Below are positions 24,783 to 33,436 of a stretch of 41,495 nt of DNA, piece by piece (positions within the stretch are counted from its first letter, which is position 1; every line of letters starts with the position of its first letter). Source of the stretch: an uncultured Eubacteriales bacterium. GTDB taxonomy: Bacteria > Bacillota > Clostridia > Christensenellales > Aristaeellaceae. The notes below the pieces were generated by a model that was given only the letters and a program-made list of their open reading frames with translations, searched no databases and was not told the DNA's origin. Location of the stretch: NCBI GenBank assembly GCA_902790345.1, contig CADARO010000055.1, positions 1-41,495 of the forward strand, read 5' to 3'. The position numbers were made by a program, and so were the translations under genes.

Positions 24783-25068
24783 GGGTCTGGCGACAATCGG
24801 GGTAGTTAGCCCTTTCCCCCTGAATCCCCCTTCCCCGTTCACACGGGGACGGGGGAAGTTTGTCGTGGGCTTCGACCACACTGAGCGGGGCTTCGCCCCG
24901 CGCCCTGTCAGTGCGAAGCGAGCGCTATGCCGCGGCAAAGTCCCATGGGGTCCGGGGCCGTAACCCCGGTGAGGTGCGGGGCAACGCCCCGCACCCATGA
25001 GCCCCCGTCCCCGCTTGCGGGGAAGGGGGTTGGGGGAAAGGGCACGCACTGCCTTTCTCGCCAGACTC
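24783..25068. repeat. MITE-like element with long imperfect terminal inverted repeats
   Basis: This about 285-bp stretch has no gene. The left end (GGGTCTGGCGACAATCGGGG, then GCCCTTTCCCCCTGAATCCC and CCTTCCCCG) is mirrored by the right end (reverse complement GAGTCTGGCGAGAAAGGCAG, then GCCCTTTCCCCCAACCCCC and TTCCCCG), giving arms of roughly 50 bp. The interior holds further palindromes (CGGGGCTTCGCCCCG, GTGCGGGGCAACGCCCCGCA). A left-end half copy is at 34901-34975. It may also terminate transcription from both sides. Confidence 0.75.
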
Positions 25069-25092
25069 TTATGCTATGCCGATAACCCAGGC

Positions 25093-26445
25093 CTACCGGG
25101 TCAGCTTTCTGATCCAGCGGTAGCTGTTCACCTCGAACACCGCCACGACGCACTTCACCACCTGATCGCTCTTGAGGAACAGGAACACCCACACCGGGGC
25201 CAGGTGCCACACATAGGCCGCCAGCAGCGAGAAGGTGATGACCATGCCCCACTGGAAGATGAGGTCGTTGTAGAACACGAAGTTGGTGTTGCCGCCGCCC
25301 CGCACGATGCCCGTGAGGCAGGGCGCCTGATAGCAGGAGCCGATAGAGGTGATGGACAGCACGATCATGAACTGCCGCGCCAGCTCCCGGGTCTCCGGGG
25401 CCACGTTGTAGAAGGAAATGATGGGCTCCTTCAGGAGGAAGATGAGCCCGCCCGTGATCAGGCCGAAGCCCAGGAAAAGGCACTGCAGCGTGACCACGTA
25501 TTCCTGAAGGCGGGAGTGGTCGCCGCTGCCCACCACCTTGCCGATGAACACCGACGAGGCGCTGCCCGAGCCGTAGCTCACCACCATGATGACCGAGAAC
25601 AGGGACACGGCGATGCTGTTCGCCGCCACGGCCGCGCCGCCCAGATGGCCCAGGATGCTGGTCTGGATGAACTGGGCGATGCCCCAGGACAGGCCGGACA
25701 GGATCACCGGCGTGGCCACCCGCACGTAGTCCCTGGTGAGCAGCCTGTCGCCCCGCAGCAGCTCGCCGGGCTTCATGCGCAGCTTCCTGTCCACCCGCAG
25801 CACGTAGACGAGGGTGGCGATCAGCTCGCAGGCCCGGGCGATGAGCGTGGCGATGGCCGCGCCCCGCACGCCCAGGCAGGGCAGCCCCAGCCGACCGAAG
25901 ATGAGCGCGTAGTTCAGCGCGATGTTCACCACCAGCGCCATGACCGACACCGCCATGCCGATGTGCACGTTCTCCACGCTGCGCATGGTGGCCAGCAGCA
26001 CCGTGGTGGCGGAGTAGAAGAGATAGGACACGCACACGATGCGCATGTACCTGACGCCCTCGGACACGATGGGCTCCTCCCGGCTCAAAAGCCGCAGGAT
26101 GGGCCCGGGCACAATGAGCCCGGCCAGCATGAACAGCGCGCCCACGGCCAGCGCCACCCGAAGGCCGATGCCGTTGATGCGGGGGATGGGCGCGCGGTCC
26201 CGCTTGCCCCAATACTGGGAAGAGAGCACCACCACGCCCTCGCCCACGGCGGAGACGATCATTTGCAGCAGGAACTGCACCTGATTGGCCAGCGCCACGC
26301 CGGACAGCGCCTCCTCGCTCCAGCGCCCCAGCATGATGTTGTCCGCCAGGTTGACGCTGTACACGATGAGGTTCTGCAGGGCGATGAACACCAGCAGCGA
26401 GAAAAACTGCCTGTAAAACGACTTGTCCTTCGTGATGTGGCTCAT
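25093..26445 (-). CDS. MATE family efflux transporter
   Basis: A 450-residue MATE protein of about twelve membrane spans, DinF/NorM superfamily. Typical parts are VNLADNIMLGRWSEEALSGV, ALANQVQFLLQMIVSAVGEG, QYWGKRD near the N-terminus, and IQTSILGHLGGAAVAANSIA at the start of the second half. It exports a drug or metabolite in exchange for Na+ or H+. The start ATG 26445 follows CGGAG. It may share a transcript with the NYN gene ending 32 bp upstream. The substrate is unknown. Confidence 0.93.
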   Translation of the reverse strand: MSHITKDKSFYRQFFSLLVFIALQNLIVYSVNLADNIMLGRWSEEALSGVALANQVQFLLQMIVSAVGEGVVVLSSQYWGKRDRAPIPRINGIGLRVALAVGALFMLAGLIVPGPILRLLSREEPIVSEGVRYMRIVCVSYLFYSATTVLLATMRSVENVHIGMAVSVMALVVNIALNYALIFGRLGLPCLGVRGAAIATLIARACELIATLVYVLRVDRKLRMKPGELLRGDRLLTRDYVRVATPVILSGLSWGIAQFIQTSILGHLGGAAVAANSIAVSLFSVIMVVSYGSGSASSVFIGKVVGSGDHSRLQEYVVTLQCLFLGFGLITGGLIFLLKEPIISFYNVAPETRELARQFMIVLSITSIGSCYQAPCLTGIVRGGGNTNFVFYNDLIFQWGMVITFSLLAAYVWHLAPVWVFLFLKSDQVVKCVVAVFEVNSYRWIRKLTR

Positions 26446-26477
26446 GCTCGTATCTCCGCGTTTGTTCGGTGCGCCGC

Positions 26478-27476
26478 TCAGCAGATTTTGAGCAGCATGG
26501 TATGCTGTTCGTCCATTTCCACCACCAGCAGACCCTCTTTCTCCAGCGCCTTCATGATGTCGCTGAATTTCTTGAAGCCGATCTGCCGCTCCTCAAAGCT
26601 GGGGTAGTCGGCCTGAATCGCCGCCTTCAAAATGGAGGGATTGACCCGCTCGAAGCCGTCCTCCTTGAAGCGGTGCAGCGCGTCCCGGAAGGCGGGCAGC
26701 CAGTTGGCCTTGCTGAGCTGAGGCGCGCTGGCCTCGGCGGCGGCGTTCACGCCGATCATCAGGGAGGAGGCCTCCGTCCAGGCCCGCAGCTCGCCGCTGT
26801 CCTTCACGATGAGCTGGATGAAGCGGCCGAAGGTGGAGCAGCCGTAGTTGCGCTCGTTGAAATCCGGGTGCAGGCGCATGAGCGTGTCCTTCAGGCTGCT
26901 GGCGTACATCTGATCCTCATCCTGATCCTGCAGGATGGTGAGCACCAGCTTGCGCATTTCGTCCAGCGTCAGATCCGCCCCGTGGTCGGCGTCCTGCTCC
27001 TGGGCGGGGCGGGCGGCCTTCTTGGGCTTGCTCACGCTGGCCACCGACTCCAGGAAGATGAACTCGTTGCAGGCCTTGATGAAGATGCCGCTGGCCACCT
27101 CGGAACGCGAGATGCCCAGCACGTGCTTGCCCATGGCCTTGAGCCGGCCCACCAGCGGCATGTAGTCGCTGTCGCCGGAGACGATGCAGAAGCTGTCGAT
27201 GAGGGGATTTGTGTAGGCCACCTCCATGGCGTCGATGACCAGCTGGATGTCCAGATTGTTCTTTTGGTTTTTCCCGTAGCGCAGCGAGGGCACCACGGAG
27301 AAGGTGTTGGAAAGAAGGCATTCCTTCAGGTTTGAGTAGCGGTCCGTGTAGCCGTAGACCTTGCCCAGCAGGATGTCGCCCCGGATTTTGACCTTTTCGA
27401 TGATGTTGTTCAGCATCGACTCCTTGGCGCCTGCGTTTTCAAGATCCACGAAGACCGCGAAATTTGTTGTTCCCAC
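26478..27476 (-). CDS. NYN domain protein with two OST-HTH/LOTUS domains
   Basis: A 332-residue protein. Residues 1-150 are a PIN-like NYN nuclease domain: FAVFVDLENAG (Asp11), NNLDIQLVIDAM (Asp76, Asp82) and VSGDSDYMPLVGRLKAMG (Asp102, Asp104), which together give the acidic metal site. Two LOTUS/OST-HTH winged-helix RNA-binding domains follow, about 165-235 and 255-332, the second ending FKKFSDIMKALEKEGLLVVE. Such proteins (limkain b1-like) are thought to act on RNA. The start is GTG at 27476 with AAGGAG eight bases upstream; no ATG fits. It follows the AT-rich VOC gene on the same strand after 74 bp. Confidence 0.88.
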   Translation of the reverse strand: MGTTNFAVFVDLENAGAKESMLNNIIEKVKIRGDILLGKVYGYTDRYSNLKECLLSNTFSVVPSLRYGKNQKNNLDIQLVIDAMEVAYTNPLIDSFCIVSGDSDYMPLVGRLKAMGKHVLGISRSEVASGIFIKACNEFIFLESVASVSKPKKAARPAQEQDADHGADLTLDEMRKLVLTILQDQDEDQMYASSLKDTLMRLHPDFNERNYGCSTFGRFIQLIVKDSGELRAWTEASSLMIGVNAAAEASAPQLSKANWLPAFRDALHRFKEDGFERVNPSILKAAIQADYPSFEERQIGFKKFSDIMKALEKEGLLVVEMDEQHTMLLKIC

Positions 27477-27550
27477 AGATATTACTCCTTATTTATGTCA
27501 AATGAATGGTGATTTCTTTGTTCAACGATTTGGTTTATAACTGGAATTTG

Positions 27551-27952
27551 TTAAATTGATATCCACCAGCATACACCATATTTATCAATTATGGTGGCAC
27601 AACATTTACTCCATGGAAGTTCTCCGATAGGTTCGATAATGACACCCCCATCGCTTAAAACTTGAAAAGCATTATAAACAACTTCTTCTGTTCCCATTTC
27701 AAAAACATTAAAGGTCATAGTTTCCCACTTGCATTTATGTACTACATCTATATCACAAGGATTTTTCGCTTCTGCCAATGCCAGAAAACCTTCCCCGTTT
27801 ACAGATAGCTCGCAGTGCTCATAAGCAGTGTTATCTTCGTTTTTAAACTCACGAGTTATTTCTGCTCCAAAAGCTTTGCAGTATGTTTCTGCTGCTTCAA
27901 AACTATTTTTTACCGATTTGTACACATGGAAACGATCCCTTTTCCATCTCAT
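27551..27952 (-). CDS. VOC family protein (PhnB-like), AT-rich, probably transferred
   Basis: A 133-residue single VOC-fold protein: FHVYKSVKNSFEAAETYCKA, FGAEITREFKNEDNTAYEHC, then CELSVNGEGFLALAEAKNPC and ELPWSKCCATIIDKYGVCWW. The AAETYCKAFGAEI and D.YGVCW parts match the PhnB/3-demethylubiquinone-like group; no enzymatic function is assigned. Its base composition differs sharply from its neighbours: 27481-27540 has 16 G/C in 60, while 27001-27060 has 42 in 60. The ATG overlaps the topB stop (ATGA). I infer acquisition from a low-GC Firmicute. The first residues (MRWKRDR) may be a junction product. Confidence 0.85.
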   Translation of the reverse strand: MRWKRDRFHVYKSVKNSFEAAETYCKAFGAEITREFKNEDNTAYEHCELSVNGEGFLALAEAKNPCDIDVVHKCKWETMTFNVFEMGTEEVVYNAFQVLSDGGVIIEPIGELPWSKCCATIIDKYGVCWWISI

Positions 27953-30237
27953 TCCTTCAGCAGATCGAGCAGCGATTCGATGGGCGCGTCCTCCGGCGGA
28001 GCGGCCTTTTTCCGCCCGCGCTTTTTCGGCGCGGTCTCGGCGCTCTCCGTCTTTTTCTTCACCGGTTTTTTCGCCGCGCTCTTTTTCGCTGCCGGCTTCT
28101 TTTCCGGGATGACCGCCTTCTCGTTCGGCTCGAAGGTGGGCAGCTTTCCCGGCTCGTAGCGGATGACGCCAGTGCTGCCCGCCACCTCGCGCTTCTCGAT
28201 GATCAGCTTCATCAGCGCAGGGGTGAGCGTGGGGCCGCCGCGGCTTTCCAGGCAGTTCTTCCACACGGTCAGATCGCACCCCTCCCGCCAGCGGCTGCAG
28301 CTGAAGGCCTTCGAGTTCTCCGTCACGTGGCCCTGGCCGCACAGGGGACAGACGATGTCCAGATCCTTCACGGCGGGGGTCTTCCGGCGGCCGCCCTTGC
28401 CTCGCCGCCGCTCCTCCGGCTCGAATTCCACCTCCGGCGCGGCGGTCTTGGCCTGCTCCACAAGGAAGGCGGCGAAGCGGCGGATGCCCTCCATGAACCG
28501 CTCCTGCAGCTGCGCCATGGCCGCCGGGTCGTTCTCCCGGGCCATCACCGCCAGGGATTTCTCCCATTTTCCGGTGATGATGGGGGAGGTCAGCTCCTCC
28601 GGGGCCACGGAAACCAGCCGGTCGCCCTTCTCCGTGGAGAGGATGGAGCGGCCCTTGCGCCGGGCATAGCCCACCTGAATCAGCCGCTCGATGATGGCGG
28701 CCCGGGTGGCGGGGGTGCCCAGGCCGTTGTCCTTCATGCTCTCCCGCAGCGACTCGTCCTCCAGCGTCCGGCCGGCGTTTTCCATGGCCTGCAGGAGGGA
28801 GGCGTCCGTGTGGGGCTCCGGGGGCTTGGTCTTGCTGGCCTTCACCTTGGCGGATTTGACCGTTCGCTCCGTGCCCACGGGCAGGTCGGGCAGCTGCGCG
28901 GTCTCCTCCTTGTCCTTGCTATTTTCCCCGCGATAGACCGCCTTCCAGCCCTCCTTCACCGGAATGGAGCCGGTGGTGCGGAAGTCGTGGCCCTCCACGC
29001 GGGTGGTCATGCGGGCGGACTGGTACTCGTAGTCCGGGTAATGCACGGCGATGAGCCGCTTCACCACCATGTCGAACACCCGGCGTTCCGCGTCGCTGAG
29101 CCGGGCAAGCGCCGCGTAGCTGCCGGTGGGCACCAGCGCGTGGTGATCCGACACCTTGGCGTCGTTGTACACCCGGCCGGACACGGGCAGCTTCTCCATG
29201 GCCCGCAGGGGCTGAGCCAGTGCCGTCCAGGGCTCGGGCAGGGTGGCGATGACCTTGGCCACCCGGGGCTTCATGTCATTGGGCAGATACCGGCTGTCGG
29301 TGCGGGGATAGGTGAGCAGCTTGTGCTTTTCATAGAGGGCCTGGGCGATCTCCAGGGTCTTGGCGGCGGAGAGGCCCATGAGGCGGTTGGCGTCCCGCTG
29401 CAGGGCGGTGAGGTCGTACAGCTGGGGCGGGGGCTGGCGCTTCAGCTCCCGCTGATTCTCCGTCACCCGGCCGGTTTTGCCCTTCACCGCGGCGGCGATT
29501 TCTTTGGCCTTTGCCTCGTCGAAGCAGCGGGTTTCCTTGGTCTCCGGGTCCAGCCAGAGGCCCTCGTAGTCGCCGAAATTTGCCCGAATCTCCCAGTAAT
29601 CCCGGGGCACGAAGGCGCGAATCTCCCGATCCCGCTTCACCAGCAGCGCCAGGGTGGGGGTCTGCACCCGGCCGATGGAGAGCAGGGCGTCGTATCGGAG
29701 GGTGTAGGCCCGGGAGGCGTTCATGCCGATGAGCCAGTCCGCCTCGCTGCGGCAGCGGGCGCTCAGATACAGCCCGTCGTACTCGGCGTCCGGCTTCAGC
29801 GCGCGGAAGCCCTCCCGGATGGCGGCGTCGGTCATGGAGGAGATCCACAGCCGGTCCACCGGCTTCTTGCAGCGGGCCTGGTCGTAGATGTAGCGGAAGA
29901 TGAGCTCGCCCTCGCGGCCCGAGTCCGTGGCGCAGATCACCCGGTCGATGCCCGGGTCGCCCAGCAGCTTCTTGAGCACGGAGAACTGGCTCTTCGTCTT
30001 TGAGATCACCTTGGTGTCCAGCCGCTCGGGCAGGATGGGCAGGGCCTCCATGGTCCACTTCTTCCAGGCCGGATTCAGCTCGTCCGGCTCGCACAGGGTC
30101 ACCAGATGGCCGATGGCCCAGCTGACCACGTAGTCCTGGCCGTCGATGTAGCCCTCGCCCTTGCCCGCCACGCCCAGCACCCGGGCGATGTCCCTGCCGA
30201 CGGAGGGCTTCTCCGCCAGCACCAGCGTCTTTCCCAT
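27949..30237 (-). CDS. topB: DNA topoisomerase III
   Basis: A 762-residue type IA topoisomerase that relaxes or decatenates DNA by single-strand passage. The Toprim domain starts KTLVLAEKPSVGRDIARVLG, with CATDSGREGELIFRYI carrying the metal-binding acids. The catalytic tyrosine is Tyr310 in LLTYPRTDSRYL. Then come SIGRVQTPTLALLV and NGLGTPATRAAIIERLI. Near the C-terminus is one zinc-binding module (CPLCGQGHV...CSRWREGC), then a Lys/Ala/Pro-rich tail (about 700-750), probably for non-specific DNA binding. The start 30237 has a GGAGAGAG site. It is downstream of murA on the same transcript. Confidence 0.96.
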   Translation of the reverse strand: MGKTLVLAEKPSVGRDIARVLGVAGKGEGYIDGQDYVVSWAIGHLVTLCEPDELNPAWKKWTMEALPILPERLDTKVISKTKSQFSVLKKLLGDPGIDRVICATDSGREGELIFRYIYDQARCKKPVDRLWISSMTDAAIREGFRALKPDAEYDGLYLSARCRSEADWLIGMNASRAYTLRYDALLSIGRVQTPTLALLVKRDREIRAFVPRDYWEIRANFGDYEGLWLDPETKETRCFDEAKAKEIAAAVKGKTGRVTENQRELKRQPPPQLYDLTALQRDANRLMGLSAAKTLEIAQALYEKHKLLTYPRTDSRYLPNDMKPRVAKVIATLPEPWTALAQPLRAMEKLPVSGRVYNDAKVSDHHALVPTGSYAALARLSDAERRVFDMVVKRLIAVHYPDYEYQSARMTTRVEGHDFRTTGSIPVKEGWKAVYRGENSKDKEETAQLPDLPVGTERTVKSAKVKASKTKPPEPHTDASLLQAMENAGRTLEDESLRESMKDNGLGTPATRAAIIERLIQVGYARRKGRSILSTEKGDRLVSVAPEELTSPIITGKWEKSLAVMARENDPAAMAQLQERFMEGIRRFAAFLVEQAKTAAPEVEFEPEERRRGKGGRRKTPAVKDLDIVCPLCGQGHVTENSKAFSCSRWREGCDLTVWKNCLESRGGPTLTPALMKLIIEKREVAGSTGVIRYEPGKLPTFEPNEKAVIPEKKPAAKKSAAKKPVKKKTESAETAPKKRGRKKAAPPEDAPIESLLDLLKE

Positions 30238-30258
30238 ATCTCTCTCCGCAATGAAGCG

Positions 30259-30296
30259 AATCGGCGCATCAGGCGATGCCGTCCGATGCGCCGATT
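30259..30296 (-). other. Long hairpin between murA and topB
   Basis: AATCGGCGCATC and GATGCGCCGATT form a perfect 12-bp stem with a 14-nt loop, which can extend with AAGCG/CGCTT. No T-run follows on the minus strand. It is likely an mRNA processing, stability or partial read-through structure. Confidence 0.65.
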
Positions 30297-30302
30297 TGTC
30301 GC

Positions 30303-31577
30303 TTAGTAGTCGCTCTCGCGGGTGCTCCATTCCACCCGCGCGCCCAGCCTGGCGAGCTTCTTGTCGATGTTCTCGTAGCCCCGTCGGATGAAGTGGGCGC
30401 TGGAAATCTCCGTGGTGCCCTCCGCGATCAGCCCGGCCACCACCAGCGCCGCGCCGGCCCGCAGGTCCGTGGCCGCCACGGGGGCGCTGGTGAGCCTGTC
30501 CACGCCCTCCACGATGGCCACCCGATCCACCACCCGGATGTTGGCGCCCATGCGCCGCAGCTCGTCCACATAGCGGAACCGCGCCTCGAAGATATTCTCC
30601 GTGACGAAGCTGGTGCCGCCGGCGATGGAGAGCATGCTCACCATGGGCTGCTGCAGGTCGGTGGGGAAGCCGGGGTAGTACTGGGTCTTCACGTTGATGC
30701 CCCTGAGATTGCCGCCGCCCCGCACGTGGATGCGGTCGTCCTCGTCGTGCACGTAGACGCCCATTTCCAGCAGCTTTGCCGACAGCGCCTCCATGTGGAA
30801 GGGGATGGTGTCGGTGAGTACCACGTCGCCGCCGGTGGCCGCCGCCGCGATCATCAGGGTGCCGGTCTCGATCTGGTCGGGAATCACGGCGTAGGTGGAG
30901 CCGTGCAGCTCCCGGCCGCCCCGGATGCGGATGGTGTCCGTGCCCGCGCCCTTGACCCAGGCGCCCATGCTGCCCAGGAAGTTGGCCAGATCCACGATGT
31001 GGGGCTCCTTGGCCGCGTTGTGGATGGTGGTGTTGCCCTCGGCGTACACGGCGGCCAGCATGGTGTTCACCGTGGCGCCCACGCTGGGCATGTCCAGATG
31101 CACGTCCGCGCCCACCAGGTGCTCGCCCACGGCGTTGAACACGCCGCCGGTGGTGTTTACGTCGGCCCCCAGGGTGGCCCAGCCCTTGATGGTCTGGTCG
31201 ATGGGGCGCGCGCCGATGTCGCAGCCGCCGGGCATGGGCACGTGGGCCTTGCCGAAGCGGCCCATGAGCACCGGCACCAGGTAGTAGGACGCGCGCATCT
31301 TGCGGGCCAGCTCGTAGGGCGGGTCGAAGCGGTTGATGGTGGTGGGGTCGATGCGCATGGTGTCGCCGTTGAACTCCACCCCCGCGCCCAGCCAGCTCAG
31401 CATGTCCGCCAGCACGTGGACGTCGGCCACGTCGGGCAGGTTCTCGATGGTGCACGGCGAATTGGCCAGCACCGCTGCCGGGATGATGGCGACGGCCGCG
31501 TTTTTGCCGCCGCTCACCTTGACCTCACCCCGCAGCGGCACGCCGCCTTCTATTGTAAAGAATTCTTTCTTAGCCAT
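30303..31577 (-). CDS. murA: UDP-N-acetylglucosamine 1-carboxyvinyltransferase
   Basis: A 424-residue MurA that transfers enolpyruvate from PEP to UDP-GlcNAc, the first committed step of peptidoglycan synthesis. Seen are VKVSGGKNAAVAIIPAAVLA (Lys25, Asn26), the catalytic loop MPGGCDIGARPIDQTIKG with Cys119 (fosfomycin target), and PDQIETGTLMIAAAATGGDV. Because the Cys is present, it should be fosfomycin-sensitive. The start at 31577 (MAKKEFFTIEGG) matches the family, although the ribosome site is poor: GGGAG lies far upstream, with a GCCGGTAAACCGGC hairpin between. A GTG start slightly upstream is possible. Confidence 0.96.
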   Translation of the reverse strand: MAKKEFFTIEGGVPLRGEVKVSGGKNAAVAIIPAAVLANSPCTIENLPDVADVHVLADMLSWLGAGVEFNGDTMRIDPTTINRFDPPYELARKMRASYYLVPVLMGRFGKAHVPMPGGCDIGARPIDQTIKGWATLGADVNTTGGVFNAVGEHLVGADVHLDMPSVGATVNTMLAAVYAEGNTTIHNAAKEPHIVDLANFLGSMGAWVKGAGTDTIRIRGGRELHGSTYAVIPDQIETGTLMIAAAATGGDVVLTDTIPFHMEALSAKLLEMGVYVHDEDDRIHVRGGGNLRGINVKTQYYPGFPTDLQQPMVSMLSIAGGTSFVTENIFEARFRYVDELRRMGANIRVVDRVAIVEGVDRLTSAPVAATDLRAGAALVVAGLIAEGTTEISSAHFIRRGYENIDKKLARLGARVEWSTRESDY

Positions 31578-31618
31578 TCTGTCTGCAAGCCGGTTTACCG
31601 GCACTCCCGTCTGTTCTG

Positions 31619-31822
31619 TCAGCGCCCGCAGCCGTGCGGACAGTTTTCGCATTTTTCCGGCCGGGCGGCGTATTTCTGAGGCCCGAAGGAGCACGCCCCC
31701 TCGTAGGAGCGCCTTACCTCGCCGCCGCATCGGGGACAGACCACGTCCGCGCGCTTCTCCATGCTGGTGAGCACCTCGAAGGCGTGCCCGCATTGCCGGC
31801 AAACGAATTGATAGAGCGGCAT
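31619..31822 (-). CDS. FmdB-family zinc ribbon protein
   Basis: A 67-residue zinc ribbon: [20 protein letters not shown] ... VVCPRCGG. The CxxC-CxxC pairs (C8/C11 and C29/C32) and YQF.C..CG start are the FmdB/CxxC_CXXC_SSSS signature, once described as regulatory. A third Cys cluster follows at the C-terminus ([10 protein letters not shown]), which is an extra feature. GGGAGG lies eight bases before the ATG. It is first in the transcript with murA and topB. Function is unknown; these proteins are widespread. Confidence 0.88.
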   Translation of the reverse strand: MPLYQFVCRQCGHAFEVLTSMEKRADVVCPRCGGEVRRSYEGACSFGPQKYAARPEKCENCPHGCGR

Positions 31823-31855
31823 GATCTCATCCTCCCGACAGCATTCCCAATCCAC

Positions 31856-31884
31856 ATTATATACGCATTGTCGCGCGGTTGCAA
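31856..31884 (-). promoter_or_regulatory. Promoter of the zinc ribbon-murA-topB operon
   Basis: On the minus strand, -35 TTGCAA (31884-31879), 17-bp spacer, -10 TATAAT (31861-31856). Confidence 0.85.
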
Positions 31885-31987
31885 GCGTTGTCCGGTTATT
31901 TTTCGGGGTCATCCGGCAGGAATCCCGCCCCTCCCGTCGAAATAATGAGTGGAATTTGTCAAAACAACGCCGATTCGGGAGAATTTT

Positions 31988-32692
31988 ATGCTGCGAACCG
32001 TAAGAGCCGGAAAAGAAACCATCACCTACGAGCTGGTTCAGACCGCCCGATCCTCCCTGGAGCTGCGCGCCCTGCCGGATGGGCTGCGCCTGTTCGCGCC
32101 CAAGCGCTACCCGCTGCGCCAGGCGGACGCCTTCGTCGTCCAGCGGGCTGACTGGATCCGCCAGGCCCAGGCGCGGCTGAACGCCTACAGGGACCGGGAG
32201 GCGGAGCGCTTCCCCATGACCGAAGGCATGGAGGTGCCCCTGGAGGGGGAGCGGTGGACGCTGCGCCTGGAAAAGGCGGCCCGTCGCTCGGCGCGCTTTG
32301 AGGAGGGCGTCATCCTGCTGAGCGGGCCGGACATCTCTCCCGACGCGGTGCGGGAGCAGCTGCGGGACGCCCTGTTTGAGCGGGCGAAGGAGCGCATTGC
32401 CCAGCGGCTGGATCACTACATGCCCCTCATCGGCCGTCGGCCAGGCCGGGTGACCATCCGGGAGCAGCGCACAAAGTGGGGCAGCTGCTCCAGCCAGGGC
32501 AACCTGAACTTCAACTGGAAGCTCATCATGGCCCCACCCGAGGCGCTGGACTATGTGGTCATTCACGAGCTGTGCCACCTCTATGAATTCAACCACTCGC
32601 CGAAGTTCTGGGAGCGGGTGGCGCGCTATCAACCGGACTACGCCGTGTGGCGCGATTTCCTGCGCTCCGGCTGGGTTCACCCCTACAACTGA
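31988..32692 (+). CDS. YgjP-like zinc metallopeptidase (DUF45/M48-type)
   Basis: A 234-residue protein with the zinc-binding [16 protein letters not shown] motif (HExxH followed by a downstream H) near residues 195-210. The preceding [20 protein letters not shown] and [16 protein letters not shown] stretches are the diagnostic 'T.WGSCS..G.I..N..L...P....DYVI.HEL' of the YgjP/SprT-like group. The N-terminal half is an extended beta region. The start 31988 has GGGAG six bases upstream; an in-frame ATG at 31949 lacks a ribosome site. The physiological role of this family is poorly defined; protein quality control or DNA-associated proteolysis have been proposed. Confidence 0.9.
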   Translation: MLRTVRAGKETITYELVQTARSSLELRALPDGLRLFAPKRYPLRQADAFVVQRADWIRQAQARLNAYRDREAERFPMTEGMEVPLEGERWTLRLEKAARRSARFEEGVILLSGPDISPDAVREQLRDALFERAKERIAQRLDHYMPLIGRRPGRVTIREQRTKWGSCSSQGNLNFNWKLIMAPPEALDYVVIHELCHLYEFNHSPKFWERVARYQPDYAVWRDFLRSGWVHPYN

Positions 32693-32724
32693 CGTTCATA
32701 TTATACGGAAAGGATGGAATCACT

Positions 32725-33369
32725 ATGCAGGCGGATTATGAGCTGCTGTATCTGAAGGGCGAAAACGCCCTGCCCCTCTCGGGTGAATTCGATCCCGAGA
32801 CCCTGCCCGAGCCCTGGAGGCGCCTCAACGAGGCGAAGCTGGATCAGTGCCCCTGGGGCGGCGATTACCGTCCGGTCTGCGCCGCGCGGGCGGGCTGGAA
32901 CGAAAACGGCGTCCACGTGCTCATGTACGCGAAGGAGGAGGAGATCCGGGCCGAGGTGAAGGAGATCGGCGGCGCGGTGTGCACCGACAGCTGCCTGGAG
33001 TTCTTCCTGGCCCCGGACGCGGACAAGCCCCTCTACGTCAACTGCGAGGTCAATCCCCTATGCGTGATGCACATCGGCATCGGCGAGGGGCGGCATAATC
33101 GCACCGTGCTGAAGGCGATTCCCGAGGGCTTCAACCCCACCCATTCCGAGCACAGGGGCGGCTGGTGGGCCGTGAGCTACACCATTCCGACGGATTTCCT
33201 GAAGGAGCATTTTGGCGTGACGCCCGCCGCCGGGCAGGCCATGCGGGGCAACTTCTACAAGTGCGGCGACCTGACCGGCCACGTCCACTACTGCATGTTC
33301 AAGCCCTACGACACCCCCAAGCCGGACTATCACCGGCCCGAGCAGTTCGCGTCCATGCTGCTGAAGTGA
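32725..33369 (+). CDS. CBM9-like carbohydrate-binding protein
   Basis: A 214-residue single-domain protein. The pattern NGVHVLMYAKEEEIRAEVKE...AVCTDSCLEFFLAPDADKPLY followed by YVNCEVNPLCVMHIGIGEGR and WAVSYTIPTDFLKEHFG is that of CBM9-like (DOMON-type) jelly rolls found in Clostridia. There is no signal peptide, so it may work inside the cell, unlike classical xylanase CBM9 modules. AAAGGA lies ten bases before ATG 32725. It neighbours two glycosidase genes on the opposite strand. The sugar is unknown. Confidence 0.78.
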   Translation: MQADYELLYLKGENALPLSGEFDPETLPEPWRRLNEAKLDQCPWGGDYRPVCAARAGWNENGVHVLMYAKEEEIRAEVKEIGGAVCTDSCLEFFLAPDADKPLYVNCEVNPLCVMHIGIGEGRHNRTVLKAIPEGFNPTHSEHRGGWWAVSYTIPTDFLKEHFGVTPAAGQAMRGNFYKCGDLTGHVHYCMFKPYDTPKPDYHRPEQFASMLLK

Positions 33370-33385
33370 TCCACCTTCATGACTC

Positions 33386-33429
33386 AGCGCCCCGGCCGTT
33401 TTTCTGGCCGGGGCGCTGTCTGTCTGTTC
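33386..33429 (+). terminator. Bidirectional terminator hairpin
   Basis: AGCGCCCCGGCC and GGCCGGGGCGCT form a 12-bp stem with an 8-nt loop, followed by GTCTGTCTGTT. The tail is not a clean T-run. It lies between two converging genes. Confidence 0.65.
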
Positions 33430-33436
33430 AAATGAA

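Noticed and set aside
24783..25068. Possibility of a CRISPR array or tandem repeat
   Set aside because: The repeats are inverted and occur once at each end, with no regular spacers.
30238..31455. Upstream open frame continuous with topB
   Set aside because: It is a shadow of murA. The TopB N-terminus MGKTLVLAEKPSVG at 30237 is a standard Toprim start.
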